From assembly GCF_016859285.1 (NCBI RefSeq), contig NC_053408.1, positions 10,983,213 to 11,047,212 of the forward strand: a DNA stretch of 64,000 nucleotides, given 5' to 3'. Shown here piece after piece: positions 1-12,000 of the stretch. Under the pieces are notes generated by a model, which saw only the letters and a program-made list of their open reading frames with translations, made no database searches and was not told the origin of the DNA. Origin of the DNA: Xiphias gladius (lineage: Eukaryota > Chordata > Actinopteri > Istiophoriformes > Xiphiidae). Both the position numbers and the translations under genes were made by a program. Each line of letters opens with the position of its first letter. The stretch's first letter is position 1.

Positions 1-2702
1 TCATTTGGAGCACATATTAACATTTTGCATGTGTAGTTGGGCCCGAAAACCAGCACTCCGTGAAGAAAAAAAAAAAAAAAATTTACAGTGGCACTCCGCG
101 TTCATGTGTTGATGGTGAAATTTATTCCTCTTCAGGTTTTTCTTCAGAATAATGGCGTCACATTTGATCTGATCTTTGTCGACAGGCATTGTGAAATATC
201 CATGTTATTCTACCAGCCCGGAAAATTTGCTGCCAGTTTTTGTGGGTTTGGGGAATCATATCTAAATATGTGTCTCTCCATTTTCCAGCATTTGCAATAG
301 ATGTTGACACGGACTCTACCTACTGGGCAAGGGCAAGCAAGGACAGGAAAAAGTTGGCACTATCATTTACTGCATGGAATCAGCTTCTGAATAACTGAAA
401 TAACTGGCATTTGGTGTTCTGAGAGTAGTCTCTCAAGAAACTGATCATAAACCTGTCTAATGCAGTCCATTGCATCTGTAGAGTGTATAATACTCTATTA
501 CTATTACACAGTAAAGTATATTGGAAACCAGGTGAGAGTTGAATGTTTTTAAAGCCTTAATTAATTAATCTTATCCTTTTTATATTTATATAATATGATT
601 TTTCGAAACTAGTCTAAGTGAAGCTTCTTTTGAGATGCACCAATAAGTCTATAGAAATTTCAACTAGGGATTAGAATAGAGTGATTACAGACCCTTTGAT
701 TGATATATGAGAGATGAGGGACCTGCCTTGATTACAAACCTGGTCCACCGAATTGTTAAAGCCAAAAAAAAAAAAAAAAAAAAAAAAAGCATCCGGACAA
801 ATGGATCAGACCATTTTCAGTTATCCGTGTTTTAACGTTTTCAGCTCTCAGTTGTCAAAACAAAAGACACAAAAGAAAAAGACAACACTCCTGTGAGCAG
901 AAACATGTCACGACGCTCTTGCCAAAGGCTCAGTGTCTCAGCCTTCCTAGCAAGTTTAAGTTGGTAGCAGCATGCTGGCATCCTCAGGTTCTTTAATGTC
1001 CCATGAAGTGGGTAAATGTAATGTTAAAGAATTTCATATACGTATGGCTAGGAAGGTGTGATCTTTTGCTGTGTAGTGATTAGTTCTATGAGATTTTGGG
1101 TCAAGTGCATAGTATATAGTCCACCCCCATGAAAGCAATAATCATTTGCAATTTTGCCAGTTTTCTCAGCGTGATGTTGAAGACTTCACTTGCTTGTCGT
1201 TCAAGCCCGAGAAGGTGAAGTTCATGTATTTGCATATGATAAAAATAATGCACTTGTCTTATTCATTAGTCAAGGTCTAACAAATCAGATTTATGAATTT
1301 CCCTTTTTAAAATCTTTAAAATTAGACATTCCTCTTAAATATCTTTACTGCATGATAGGATTTTGACACCAGATAGGGAATTTGAGAATGTCTAAAAATG
1401 TCATAAATTTGGGAAATATAGTGTAAAGCTGGACTGGGGCCCAAAGCACGATGCCACATCATTTCACTGTATATTAGTGTTGTACATTGTCATAACATAC
1501 TGTACACTGTAGTAAGAGGTACCCAGCAATGTCCTACTACTTTTTTTTTAAAAATTGAGCTTTGCTTTAGAATGATTTAAAAACCCAAATCATGAAAAAA
1601 ATGCTTTTATATATGATTTTCAAGCACTTAGTGCACTAAGCAAAGTTTTTAAAAACAATAATGCATAACTGATTAAATGAATTATTATAATTAAATTATA
1701 TGGTAAAATCTGAAAATATATTTATTAATACATAAAAGACATTTGCTGCTGGTCATTACAATTTACACAAAGTTTGTTTGTGCAGATACACTGTTATTGT
1801 CCCAAAGTCTGTCATTCACAGAGGCAGCTATTACTGGTGGTGACAAGTCTGAACATACACAATCCACATGTCCGTAATACACACTCTCACTGTTGCTGCA
1901 ATGTTTTTACATTATTCACATGATTGCATGTGTCAGTAATATAGGGGAAAAGTTCAGCAGTAGCTTTCATTTATTATTACACTTTCTCCTTTTCTCGCTT
2001 TGTATTTTTTATCAGTCATTTTTAATTATTTTATTACTACTAACATAATATTTATAGGTGCCAGGAGTGTGATCAATACTGGCATTCCCCATTGTTGTCC
2101 AATACAGCCACAACTCTTGAGTCCCTCTCGACACATGGATCTCTGATCAGTGATGTGGTGCCCAACCTGTGCTGAAAGGAGTGTTTGCTCCACTTGTTTT
2201 GGAATGGAATCGAAAGACGGAAAAATTTATCTTTAGGGGTAAAATTTTAAATGCTTTCAGGTGTTAAATGCTGTTGTCCTCAGGAATATATTAGAAAATA
2301 TTTGGAAAAAAAATAATGAATGAATTACATTGAAATTATAATCTGGCCCAATATTTTTTTCATTTGGGGCAATACCTTGTTTAAATAACTTCAAAACAGA
2401 GGAATGCTTATGTAAACATTTTATTGTAATAAACATAAAGAATTTATTGTGTAATAAGTTGTGTGTCATTTCTCTTGCACATCTGTAAACACAGACCACA
2501 TTTAGAGGCTGCTGTTTTTGACACCAGGAAGATGCTTTATACATGTTAATACATTTACCTTAATTTACTCAACCAAATATTGAAGATATTACAAGAATCG
2601 TTTTGAATTTTTAGAGCTATACCTATAAGTTACTCTCAGTGTTAGGTTGAATTTTCAGCCGTCCATACTTTAATAGTAGACAAACTCTTTCAGCTTTCCG
2701 TT
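1..2702. other. Intergenic AT-rich DNA, no gene seen
   Basis: No open frame here looks like a protein and no splice-linked exons were recognised. The stretch holds A runs near 67-81 and 763-788 and is otherwise unremarkable AT-rich sequence. It lies downstream of the minus-strand TRIM gene, so part of its right side could be 3' flank of that gene. Confidence 0.6.
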
Positions 2703-3228
2703 TACAGTTTAAAGATAAAGCTGGAGATATTCTATATTTTTCTATATTATTGTCAACAAATCTCATAATAAGACGAAAACCAACAATGAAGTGATCTAAC
2801 TAAAATATTCCTGTATATATTAAAACACATCAGTGAGCCATACTAACTGAGTGACATGTTGCTTCATTATGAGAAATATGGACACTATACTGTTTTTATG
2901 GAGTTGAACACACACATCATCTGGATATTGTAAATACTCACTAGAGCACCAAATGTGTATTAATCTGCAACTAAAAGGAGTCCCTAACAAATACAATATT
3001 TACTAATATTTGAGAAACATGATAAAATTTACAGTGCCCATTACTTATTACTATTGCTCTATTTTTGTGACTGATTTTATATAAGATTTAGTGGAAACCA
3101 CTGGGCTTGGGACTTAGTGCTACAGGCGGGTCGGAAGTATTGAGAGGTAGAATAATGCGTTTTTGTTATTTTCATGAGATTTGTTGAGAATAAGAAAAAT
3201 ATAGGATAACACCAGCTTTACTCCTTGA
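2703..3228. repeat. Short inverted-repeat element, copy 1 (MITE-like)
   Basis: The left end (about 2705-2790) and the right end (about 3171-3228) are inverted copies of each other over roughly 55-80 bp. Both contain the run ctatattttt followed by ttattctcaacaaatct or a close variant. The interior of about 400 bp has no coding frame, so this looks like a non-autonomous DNA transposon. A second copy in the opposite orientation lies at 53075-54511. Boundaries are approximate. Confidence 0.7.
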
Positions 3229-3301
3229 GTTAAAGTAATGGTAGACAAATCCCAAATCTTGAAAGCTTAAAAGCAGATCTATCTTACCAAATTAAAGGTT
3301 A

Positions 3302-3307
3302 TTTATT
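3302..3307 (-). promoter_or_regulatory. Candidate poly(A) signal of the TRIM-like gene
   Basis: The plus strand reads tttatt, which is AATAAA on the minus strand. It lies about 300 bp past the TRIM stop codon at 3604-3606, a plausible 3' UTR length. It is one of several AT-rich matches, so this is only a candidate. Confidence 0.35.
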
Positions 3308-3603
3308 ATTTCTTTCTTTCCCAACTCAACTTCTGTCGTTTGCAATTCGTCAACTGGGTATTCTGCTTTATCATGGCATTAAAAATAAACTTTAAAAAAT
3401 AAGCACTGTCCCACAGTATGAAGGACAGCTCTAACGTCATGTTAGCTTTGGTATGTCCACTATAAAGAAAAGCATGAATGACTGGAAATGAACAACATGA
3501 CTGCAGATTGTAATCGAACATTGAGATTGACCTTAAAAATTCCCTCCAAAGCATTTTGAATAACCTGACACCCACAGTCTCCCTTAGGCCTTCCAGCCCC
3601 AGC

Positions 3604-6361
3604 TCAGAGAACAGGAGCTGATCGGGAAGCATCACGGATTTGAAGGGGCTTCCAGTTTGTGCCTTCATTGTCATGACCAGGACATAACGCTTGATGTAAG
3701 GTGTCAGTAAAGGTCCCAGTACAGAAGCAGTGGATGGGGGTCATGGTATCAGCTCCAAGGAAGCACACCAAACCCCCAGGGAAGCTGCAGTATACCCCAA
3801 TGCGAGTGAACTGTTTACCTGCCAGCAGAGTCAGCTCATGCTGGACACCCCCATGCCACGCCGTGTAGTCTCCATTGAAGTATTCCACACACCAAGACTC
3901 TTTGCCTCGGCCCAGCCAGCAGTCCTCCTTGCGGCCTTTGCGTGGGATGCTCGGGTAGGTGAGCCCCAGCTCCCAGTAGCTCTTCCCACTCACCTCCACC
4001 TCCCAGTACTGGCGGCCCTTGGTGAAGCCCTGCTGGCTGACTACGTTTAGGGTGTTGTCAAAGCGGGAGGGAGTCTCAGGGACGTCCTGCCAGGTGCCTG
4101 TGTAGGTGGCTGAGTCCCCTTTGGGGGAGATGATCAGCTTGGGGTGGGCGGTGTCAGCGTCAAGGACGACATCTGCAGCATCTGTGTGAGAGACATCAGA
4201 AAAATTGAGCGACTTGTACAAAAGATATTGTAGATGATATGTCATGTTCTCCCCACGAGTGTAACAGCTGTAACCTTTGACATAGCTTGGAGCAAGATTC
4301 CTTCACGTCAGTCTACCTGTCTCTTTGGGAGAACTCACAGCTCTGAAACAGTTTCTTGGTGACAGGGACCTGGGATCTGATTAACAGCAGCAGGTTGATG
4401 GTAAGACTCAGCAGCTGTTCATTCTTGAACTCATCCATCTGAATCAGGTCAGGGTGAGTCACCTTCAGAGTCTCAGAAATTCTAAATACAAACAAAAGAA
4501 ACGGTTGACACGACTCGCAGAGCACCAAAAGTCAAAAAAGTCTTAGCTTCTCGTCAATTCAATTACCTTTTGAACCAGTAATAACCCATGTGACAACTTT
4601 CCCAATTAGGGAGCACAAATATAAACATACCTTTTTTCTGTTTCAGCACTCTGTAGAAGATATAAAAAGAATACATAATCACTGATCTTTATACCTTTGA
4701 AAGAGCTTTGAAACAGTAAAATGTATTATATGCCCCATAAGTTGCATGAAATCATAACTTTGGATCTGTCCTTGTGTTTACCTCAATATCAACATCTTGT
4801 GTGTCCTTTTTCACATAGGCGTCAAGGTTGTCCAGTTCTTGGTTCAGTTCCTGGGTGAGATGGTAGCAGTCCTCCATCCTCTCCTCCACTAACTTCTCCA
4901 TGGCCTCGTGCTCTGTGTCCAGCTGGGTCAGAGTGATGCGAAGATCCTCATCTAAAATCCGCTTCATGTCTTCATACTTCTTCCTGATTTTGTCCTTCAC
5001 TGCATTGGTGTTCTTCTAAGTTCAGAGAAATACATTTGTAGTAGTGTAGTATATTGACAGACTAATGTTTTTTGGGTTTTTTTTTTTTTTTTGGAAAACA
5101 CGTTTATACTGTAATAGTACAGGTATATGTAATATATAATAGCTGTACATTTATGGTCTGGTTTGGATGTTGTTTTGTGAATTATAACCTGCAAACCCCA
5201 CACAGTAGGGCTATTTTCAGTATCAGTTAATCTGACAATTTTTGTCTCAATTAATCCATCAATTGTTTGGTCTATAGAATGTCAGAAAATAGTGGAAAAT
5301 GCCTCTTACAATTTACTAAAGCCTAAGTTTATGTCCTCAAATAGCTTGTATTGCACGATTAACATTTCAGAACCCAAAAATGATCAATTATCTATCATGT
5401 AAGATGAAGAAAAACACAACTGAGAAGCTGGAACTAGGAAATGTTTGATATTTTTGCTTGTAAATGATGAATCAATTATCAAAATAGTTGCAGACTAATT
5501 TTCTGCCAAAAGACTTATCAATTAATTGCCTAACCATTTCAGCTCTACAGCACCGTATGTTGGTTAGGCACATAAGCAACAATCAACATATCTATGAAAT
5601 GAGCTTTCATGCAGCACAGATCCTACAGAGTGAAATAAACAAAAACTACCCAGCATTATGCGAAAAAATGCTTTGGTGTTGGAAGAGCACGGGAAAAAGG
5701 CAAACAAGGAGGACCACTATATGCATAAACAAAACAAAATAAAACAGGCAGGATAGCAAAACCCAAAGTGAATTTCAGAATTCATAACTCATTTAACCTT
5801 GAGGTCTAATGTGCTTCAGCAGTACAAGGACATGCTCTATGTTTCACTGTTGTCAGATAAATTCAAGAGCATGAGGCACTGAACAAATTAAACGAATTAA
5901 AAAAAAAAAAAATCTCTTCAGGTTGAACAGCATGCATCATGATTTTAGTATGACAATGACCCTTGGGATGTTTTGGAACATAATGTTCATCGACACTGAC
6001 ACTGATGGGACAAGATTCCTGCTTTTGTTGATTAAATACCCCAAAGAATTCAGACCCTTCTCACCAACGTTTATTCAATCTTATCGTGTCTCTGATTAAG
6101 GTATAGGGACTGCTGATTGCAAAGTCACATGTGCCCCCATGTGGTCCCACCTAGTACGATTTTGCAGGTGTTAGCTATTAGCCTGTGGCCTAAAAGCAAG
6201 AAAATGACAGATTTGAGCAAACAATTTGTACTGTATTTGTAAGGCAAACTATTTAACATAATTACTGTTATCTCTTCCTGCTTAGCTGCCAGCCTCTTCA
6301 TCCTGTAGGTAATGACATCTCTTTGTCGTTGCAGGTGCTGCTGATGTTTCAGAAGAGTTTC
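3604..6361 (-). CDS. TRIM-family protein, coiled coil plus PRY-SPRY, RING/B-box end not found
   Basis: Minus-strand exons are 6361-6266 (96 bp), 5015-4782 (234 bp), 4650-4631 (20 bp), 4481-4339 (143 bp) and 4181-3604 (578 bp, ending in TGA). All junctions keep the frame. The 96 bp + 234 bp + tiny exon + SPRY exon layout is the typical TRIM pattern. The first two exons encode a charged coiled coil (LKHQQHLQRQRDV, then KDKIRKKYEDMKRILDEDLR). The last encodes an intact PRY-SPRY with LDADTAHPKL, YWEVEV and SWCVEY. TRIM proteins are usually E3 ubiquitin ligases and SPRY binds the target. No minus-strand frame encoding RING or B-box zinc ligands was found between 6362 and about 10500. The locus is therefore 5'-truncated, starts from a remote or unusual exon, or is decaying. 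The roughly 356 readable residues have no stops or frameshifts. The paralogue could not be named. Confidence 0.75.
5215..5545 (+). repeat. Dispersed AT-rich teleost repeat, copy A
   Basis: The sequence resembles a common fish repeat that contains attaatc..tcgattaa-like ends and the internal run aacacaactgagaagctggaac. Similar sequence recurs at 12628-12990 (same orientation) and 38085-38402 (reverse orientation). This copy lies in the TRIM intron between the 96 bp and 234 bp exons. Confidence 0.6.
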
Positions 6362-9063
6362 CTTTGAAACACATACAGGCAGGAAAATCAAAAGAAAGAG
6401 TTCAAGAATTGCAGGTAAAAGGAAGTGAAAACATGAGCTAAAGGTGGTGGGTCAACAGTGTCATTGACATTTCTTCTCAAAAAGAAACCAAAGAGGAATT
6501 GCTTACTTCATTTGTGACCTTCCCTCCTAGCTCACTATTCATTTTCCGTACAGTAGTGCAGTAGTGCAACTCCACTAACCAGTGACAACACGACCACGAG
6601 GGCTTTTATAGGCCTGCCACAGATGTGAAGGTCTGTCGTGGGGGAGGGGGAGAACAGGGTTAATATATGCCACCCACCGCCCTCCACTGTCCTGGTGCAC
6701 TTGCAAGCATGCGCCTTGTTTTATTAGGGAGAGACCGTGAATCTAAACTTTGAAGACAAGCGGAAGGAAACAAGGTTCAAGGCAGAGAAGGGCTAATGGA
6801 GCAGGACACAGGCAAGCTGTCAGACTTGAGGAAGAGTTAGTTCATGCCCCACTAACCGAGAAGCCCCTAACAGCTCTCTATATACCAACCTGACACTGAC
6901 CTTGATGTATGATTATAAGAGCGTCTGTGTGTGTGTGTTTATGTGTTCACCCAAATGCACATTTGACGGAGTTTGGGAAGTCTATGAGACACTGACGGTG
7001 CTGTTGTTCATATACTTTGCACTGTGCTTTTTCGCTAAATATTCCATGTGCACAAAGGGATTTTAGGTCTCCGTTGCAATTGAGCACAAGAAAGTTAAAT
7101 TTGTCTCAGCCGATGCCTGTTTAAATGCTCGCCATGACCCATGATCTTTTACACGCGTAGCACAAATGGCCAATGCATATGCACAAGCAGAGAGATGCAC
7201 CAAAAGCAGCTGACTCCCATTCGTCTAGTGACTGACAGGACTAAAGTCAAATTCTAGTCATCCTCACGTCACGGCACAGACACGGAATATCCCTCAAATC
7301 TGCCACGCAGGACTCCAGTCTCCTCCTCCCTGTTATCCTGACACATTTCTCATCAGAGGATATGGAAGAAAGTGGAACAGGACATGCCTCCATCTGAGTG
7401 CTACATATCAACCCCTCAGAATGTCATGCCCATTTCTGAACTGGGTAGGGCTAAAGCAGCCGCTTTAGAGAGAGGTTTGCTCGTCGTTTCACACCATGGG
7501 ATACATACGGCTGCGACTCTGCTGATAAATCGACTTTGAATCAGTGCAGAATTGAACCTGCACAAACTTCAACCAGAAACATCTCTTTGGTTTTAACTGC
7601 CCGGCACGTACTGATACTACTACTTCTACCGAAGCATGTTGTAGCTTTTTTTACTCCAGCGTCTGAATATCAACCTTGCTATGAACATACTGGCAACACT
7701 TTGCTTTATTCCGGCCTATTTAGCAATTATAAGCACCATATAAACATTTCCTAAATTGTTTATAATGCACTGTAAATATGAGTGTTTATGAATTAATTTT
7801 TCAATAACTCCTAATAAGTTGGTAAGGCTATAAACAGATGATGAATGACAATGTAGTAAAACACAGGTGTAATACTATAAAATACATCTTCATATTTGAG
7901 AAGTTACAGTTGTAGGCAAATACAGAATATTAATAAAAATAAAAGTGATCCTTACACCTGCTTACAACAGGTGTGTGTGTGTGGGGGGGCTCTTCTGACC
8001 AATTCTACATTTCTTCCATCAAAGTTCTAAACTGAAACACTTTGCAAGGAAGTTAAAATCAGAATTTGAATTGAGAATGCGTCAAGAGTTCATAATCTGG
8101 ACTCTTACACAGCTTTAAAGACATACTATATTCAGCTGAAGTGGTACAATAATAACCTGACATCCTTTAAATCTCACATGCACATCTCACATAGTACAGA
8201 CATATTATGATTGACCTGAATGTTTTTGGCTAAAATTTATTCCCTGTCGATGTGGTTTTTACCATTATTTTTTTGCCGCCCTTTCTCTTTCTGCTGCCGT
8301 CATCCTACTTAAGGAGCGTTGCATGGAATTCTGCAGCCCACAAACACAGCGGGTAGAACCTTAAAACAACTCAAGCGAAGAACCAGAAACTCCAGTTCCC
8401 CTTATGAATATCTTGTTACTGTTTGTCAGGTACAGAAAACATCCAGCTTCCTCATGCAGCAACACTTACTTTTGTTAAAGACAGTGAGGTGAGCAGAATC
8501 TCTGAACAGGTGCTACACAGGTAACCATATTATGTTTATATATGTATGTATATATATGTGTATTTATATGTATATATATATAGTAATGTGTTGGATTTTT
8601 TTGTTGTTCCTATTTAATTACTCTGTGATGTGTAACATAGTTTAATGTGCATCGACTCGCCAACACATATTTGGTTCCGTCTTAGAAAAGTGAGACTTTA
8701 ATTGTGTAAACCTTAACAATGGCTGGATGTGAAGAGAAGAATAAATATTAGTAAGTTTTAAATTTGCTAAGATACTGTATGTGCATACTTATTATAGACT
8801 TAAATAAATTAGATAAATTAGTGCACTAATGTCTTCACTGGCAACAGTCACAAAATGTTTTTTCTTTTCTCATAAATGTACATGTGAAAATTACAAGGCT
8901 TCTTTTTGTGAATTGAGCGCTATTTCCTGCTCTGCTTACACAGAGGCTTGAGCCTATTTTTAAACTCTACATTGTTAGTTAAGGTTAACTATTTCCCCCT
9001 GGATATTTTTATGCTGTCTGGAAGAGGCAGAGACTGATAGATGCCTGTGTTATTTTTGTTTAG
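6362..9063. other. Interval between TRIM-like gene and PLEKHS1
   Basis: This is where the TRIM 5' exon (minus) and the PLEKHS1 promoter and untranslated first exon (plus) would be expected, since the two genes diverge here. No RING or B-box pattern and no long open frame was seen on either strand. There are short TG tracts near 6925 and 7973 and a TA-rich tract at 8535-8585. The PLEKHS1 transcription start could not be placed. Confidence 0.5.
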
Positions 9064-12000
9064 GTGAGGTGTCACAATGCATAAGGCCCAGAAGAGCACA
9101 GGTAGTGTATTTCATCTGGAAACCTGATTTATGATTTGATTTAGGTGCTTGTGGTTATTTACTGGTATCTTGGGCTTGCTTAAAGTGTATCGGAAAACTT
9201 GTTTTTAACAGCTGATCAAGTCACAAAAGATTTGACAAGGACACCTGGAATTCAATTATGTACATAGGTATTGCATGTCGGCACCCTCATTAATAGTTTG
9301 GAGATTTTTAATCACTCAGTCCTTTCTTTAAACTACTCTTCAAGTTTATTTTCAGTTTTTCACAACTTGTTCATTCTCCCTCCATAAATCCTTTGCTGGT
9401 AGTCCCAAATAGATCCTACGGGGAAATAAAGTTATAGATTTCTGTAAACACAGACAAGATTTAAGCTAATGATCACAAAACAATAGGCTTTTCTTTTGCC
9501 CTCAGCCGGAAATGCCGTGTTCTACAGACCACTTGAAATTACAACAGAAATAAGATCTGGATACCTGTTCAAGTCTCCTCCCCCAAAGCGGTTGAAGACA
9601 GAGGTGACAGATAGCACAAAGAGTGCAATATATTGCTGCTTTTTATGTGCATATGTTTTAAAAATCACATTACATTATTTATTATATCGTATTTCTCCTG
9701 CAGAAATCATGGAAGAAGAGGTATTTTGTGCTGTTCAAAATCAGTGATCGAGAACATCAACTGAAGTACTTCAGGAGTCCAGAGGAAAAGGACAGGCCAC
9801 TTGGAGGGATAAACTTGTCACGGTATGTCCTCGAATGGGCCATTTATTAGCAATTTATTGTTATTTTTTTATTTCCTGTGTAACCTATAACGAATAAAAC
9901 ATGAAGAATATGAAACAACATACTTCTCTTAAACTATGTTTTCCCAGAATTTCTTTATAAGCTTGTGTGCATGTTGTTTTTCTCTCTCATTTTTTGAGAG
10001 GGCTTTGTTTTTGGATGTATATCTCCTCCAGGACTAAATGTTATTTTCAACATCTGTATCTTTTGTGTCCTTGTATCAGTATCTCTCTGTTGTATGTGAA
10101 CCCTCAAGACCACCAGAGATGGAGATGGGTCCAGAAGAGCGCCAGGTGCTCCCCATCCTGTGTGCTCTACATCAGGGCTGCTGACCGGGACTACTTCCTC
10201 GTCGGGGAGACGAGGTCAGTCATCTGGTTTTGAAGAGTGACATAAAGCACCAAGATGGAATTTATGACTCTTTTACAAACTTAAACGCATATTATGACAC
10301 TGTATTGTAAAAACAGTACATGCCACACATACATAGGAATGTCTTTTACTATGACCCTAAACATAAATATTTATTGGGGGAATTGTAGGACTATGTGGGA
10401 GTGAAAAATGTCCGAATGAGCAGCCAGCAGCCCAAAAACCTCATCTGAAATCTTAATTAATCAAAATCCTGTCATGAGTCCACAATAATCACAGATCATC
10501 TGTGTATTTTTCAAAATAAATCATGTTTGGATTGTGCATGAATGCTGCCATTGTAAAACAATATAACTTTTTCAAAAGAGTAGTATTAGTTTCGGGTTTT
10601 GCGACGGCAACGTGAAGAAAGAAAGTCCCAAATACTGTACATGAATTGCATTAATTTGAAAGTCAGTGATGGTGTGAGGTTGAGGCCACAGCTGAGTTGG
10701 CCAATCCTCCTCTCAAGGCACTGACTGACACTTTCACAGTGCCTCATAAAACACTTCCCCCTGCCCTTTACACCATCTACTATTTTGGGAGTTATAACAA
10801 TCAAAATTAAATTATGATGCTGCTTCCCTGTTTGGTTACCGTCAATCAGCAGATAATGGCTTTGCCTTTCACTTTGCCCACACTGAATTGTTGCTAAATG
10901 TCACTATTTCCACTTTATATGTGAATTTAAAATTGAATTTAAAATTGAATGTAATAGCCATAATTTGTGGAAAAAAATTATTTTTACCTCCGACAAGGGG
11001 GTTATGTTTTCACCCGTGTCTGTTTGTTGGTTTGTTTGTTTAGCTGTCAGCAGGATTACACAAAAAGTGCTGAACCGATTTGCACCAAACTTGGTGGAAG
11101 GATGAGGCATGGGCCAGGGAAGAGCCCAATCAAATTTGGTGCGGATGCGGTTCAAGGGGCTTATCCAGGAATTTTTTTTTAACCACTTTCCTTAACATTG
11201 CGACAATTTTTTGCCACAGCTTACATGTGGACATATTTGGCCTTGTCGGAGGTATGTGCTCTACTGAGTGCCATTCTAGTTTAAAAAGCGGTTCATATGT
11301 CCTTCTTTCTTCTAGTGAGGAAGTGGAAGGCTGGTTCTCTGACCTGTTTGACGCCCTCAAAAACCTGCCACATAAATGTATGGGTTCAGAGGTACGTTTA
11401 GATTTTTGTTCTTTACGATATTTTGTAACAGTTTATTGACACAAAGCATCTGTTGCACTGCTCTTTTTTTTATATTTCTGTCATGTTTGCTTACCAGCTA
11501 TGTCACTGTCACTGACAGTAATTATTTGTTGTATTTTCTTACTGCTAAAGGAAACAGTTGAAACAGTTGAGGTAAATGCTCATGTCCCCTGGCTCAAATG
11601 GATGTCGACAAGTAATTTATCCAATAAGTGGCTTTTCTCTTCTTTCCCTCCTTTCCTTTCACTTGTTTCACAATTATTTTATTTCCTGCTGTCGGTCTCT
11701 GGCTCCATTAACCGTGCTTATCAATCAGCTCTCTAATAGACCTCCCTTCCTGTTTTACCAGGTTATTTCTAACCCCCTTGTGCCGATAAAGAAATTCAGC
11801 TGTTGTGTCTGAAAAGGTTGGTCCATTGCAACTAAAGCTCTGCTTGCGTTTGGCCAAATCTTTCTAAATGCATGCATCCTGTCAGTCTACCTTTACATCT
11901 TGCTGTCGTTGAAGAGATGGGTCTCAAACTCATACCGACGCTCAAAATATTCAGAAACAGAACACTCTGCTGGACGACTGCATGGCTCTGTGGTGTCGAC

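Noticed and set aside
6362-9063. Search for a RING/B-box exon of the TRIM gene
   Set aside because: No Cys/His zinc-ligand spacing was found on the minus strand, so no exon is annotated here.
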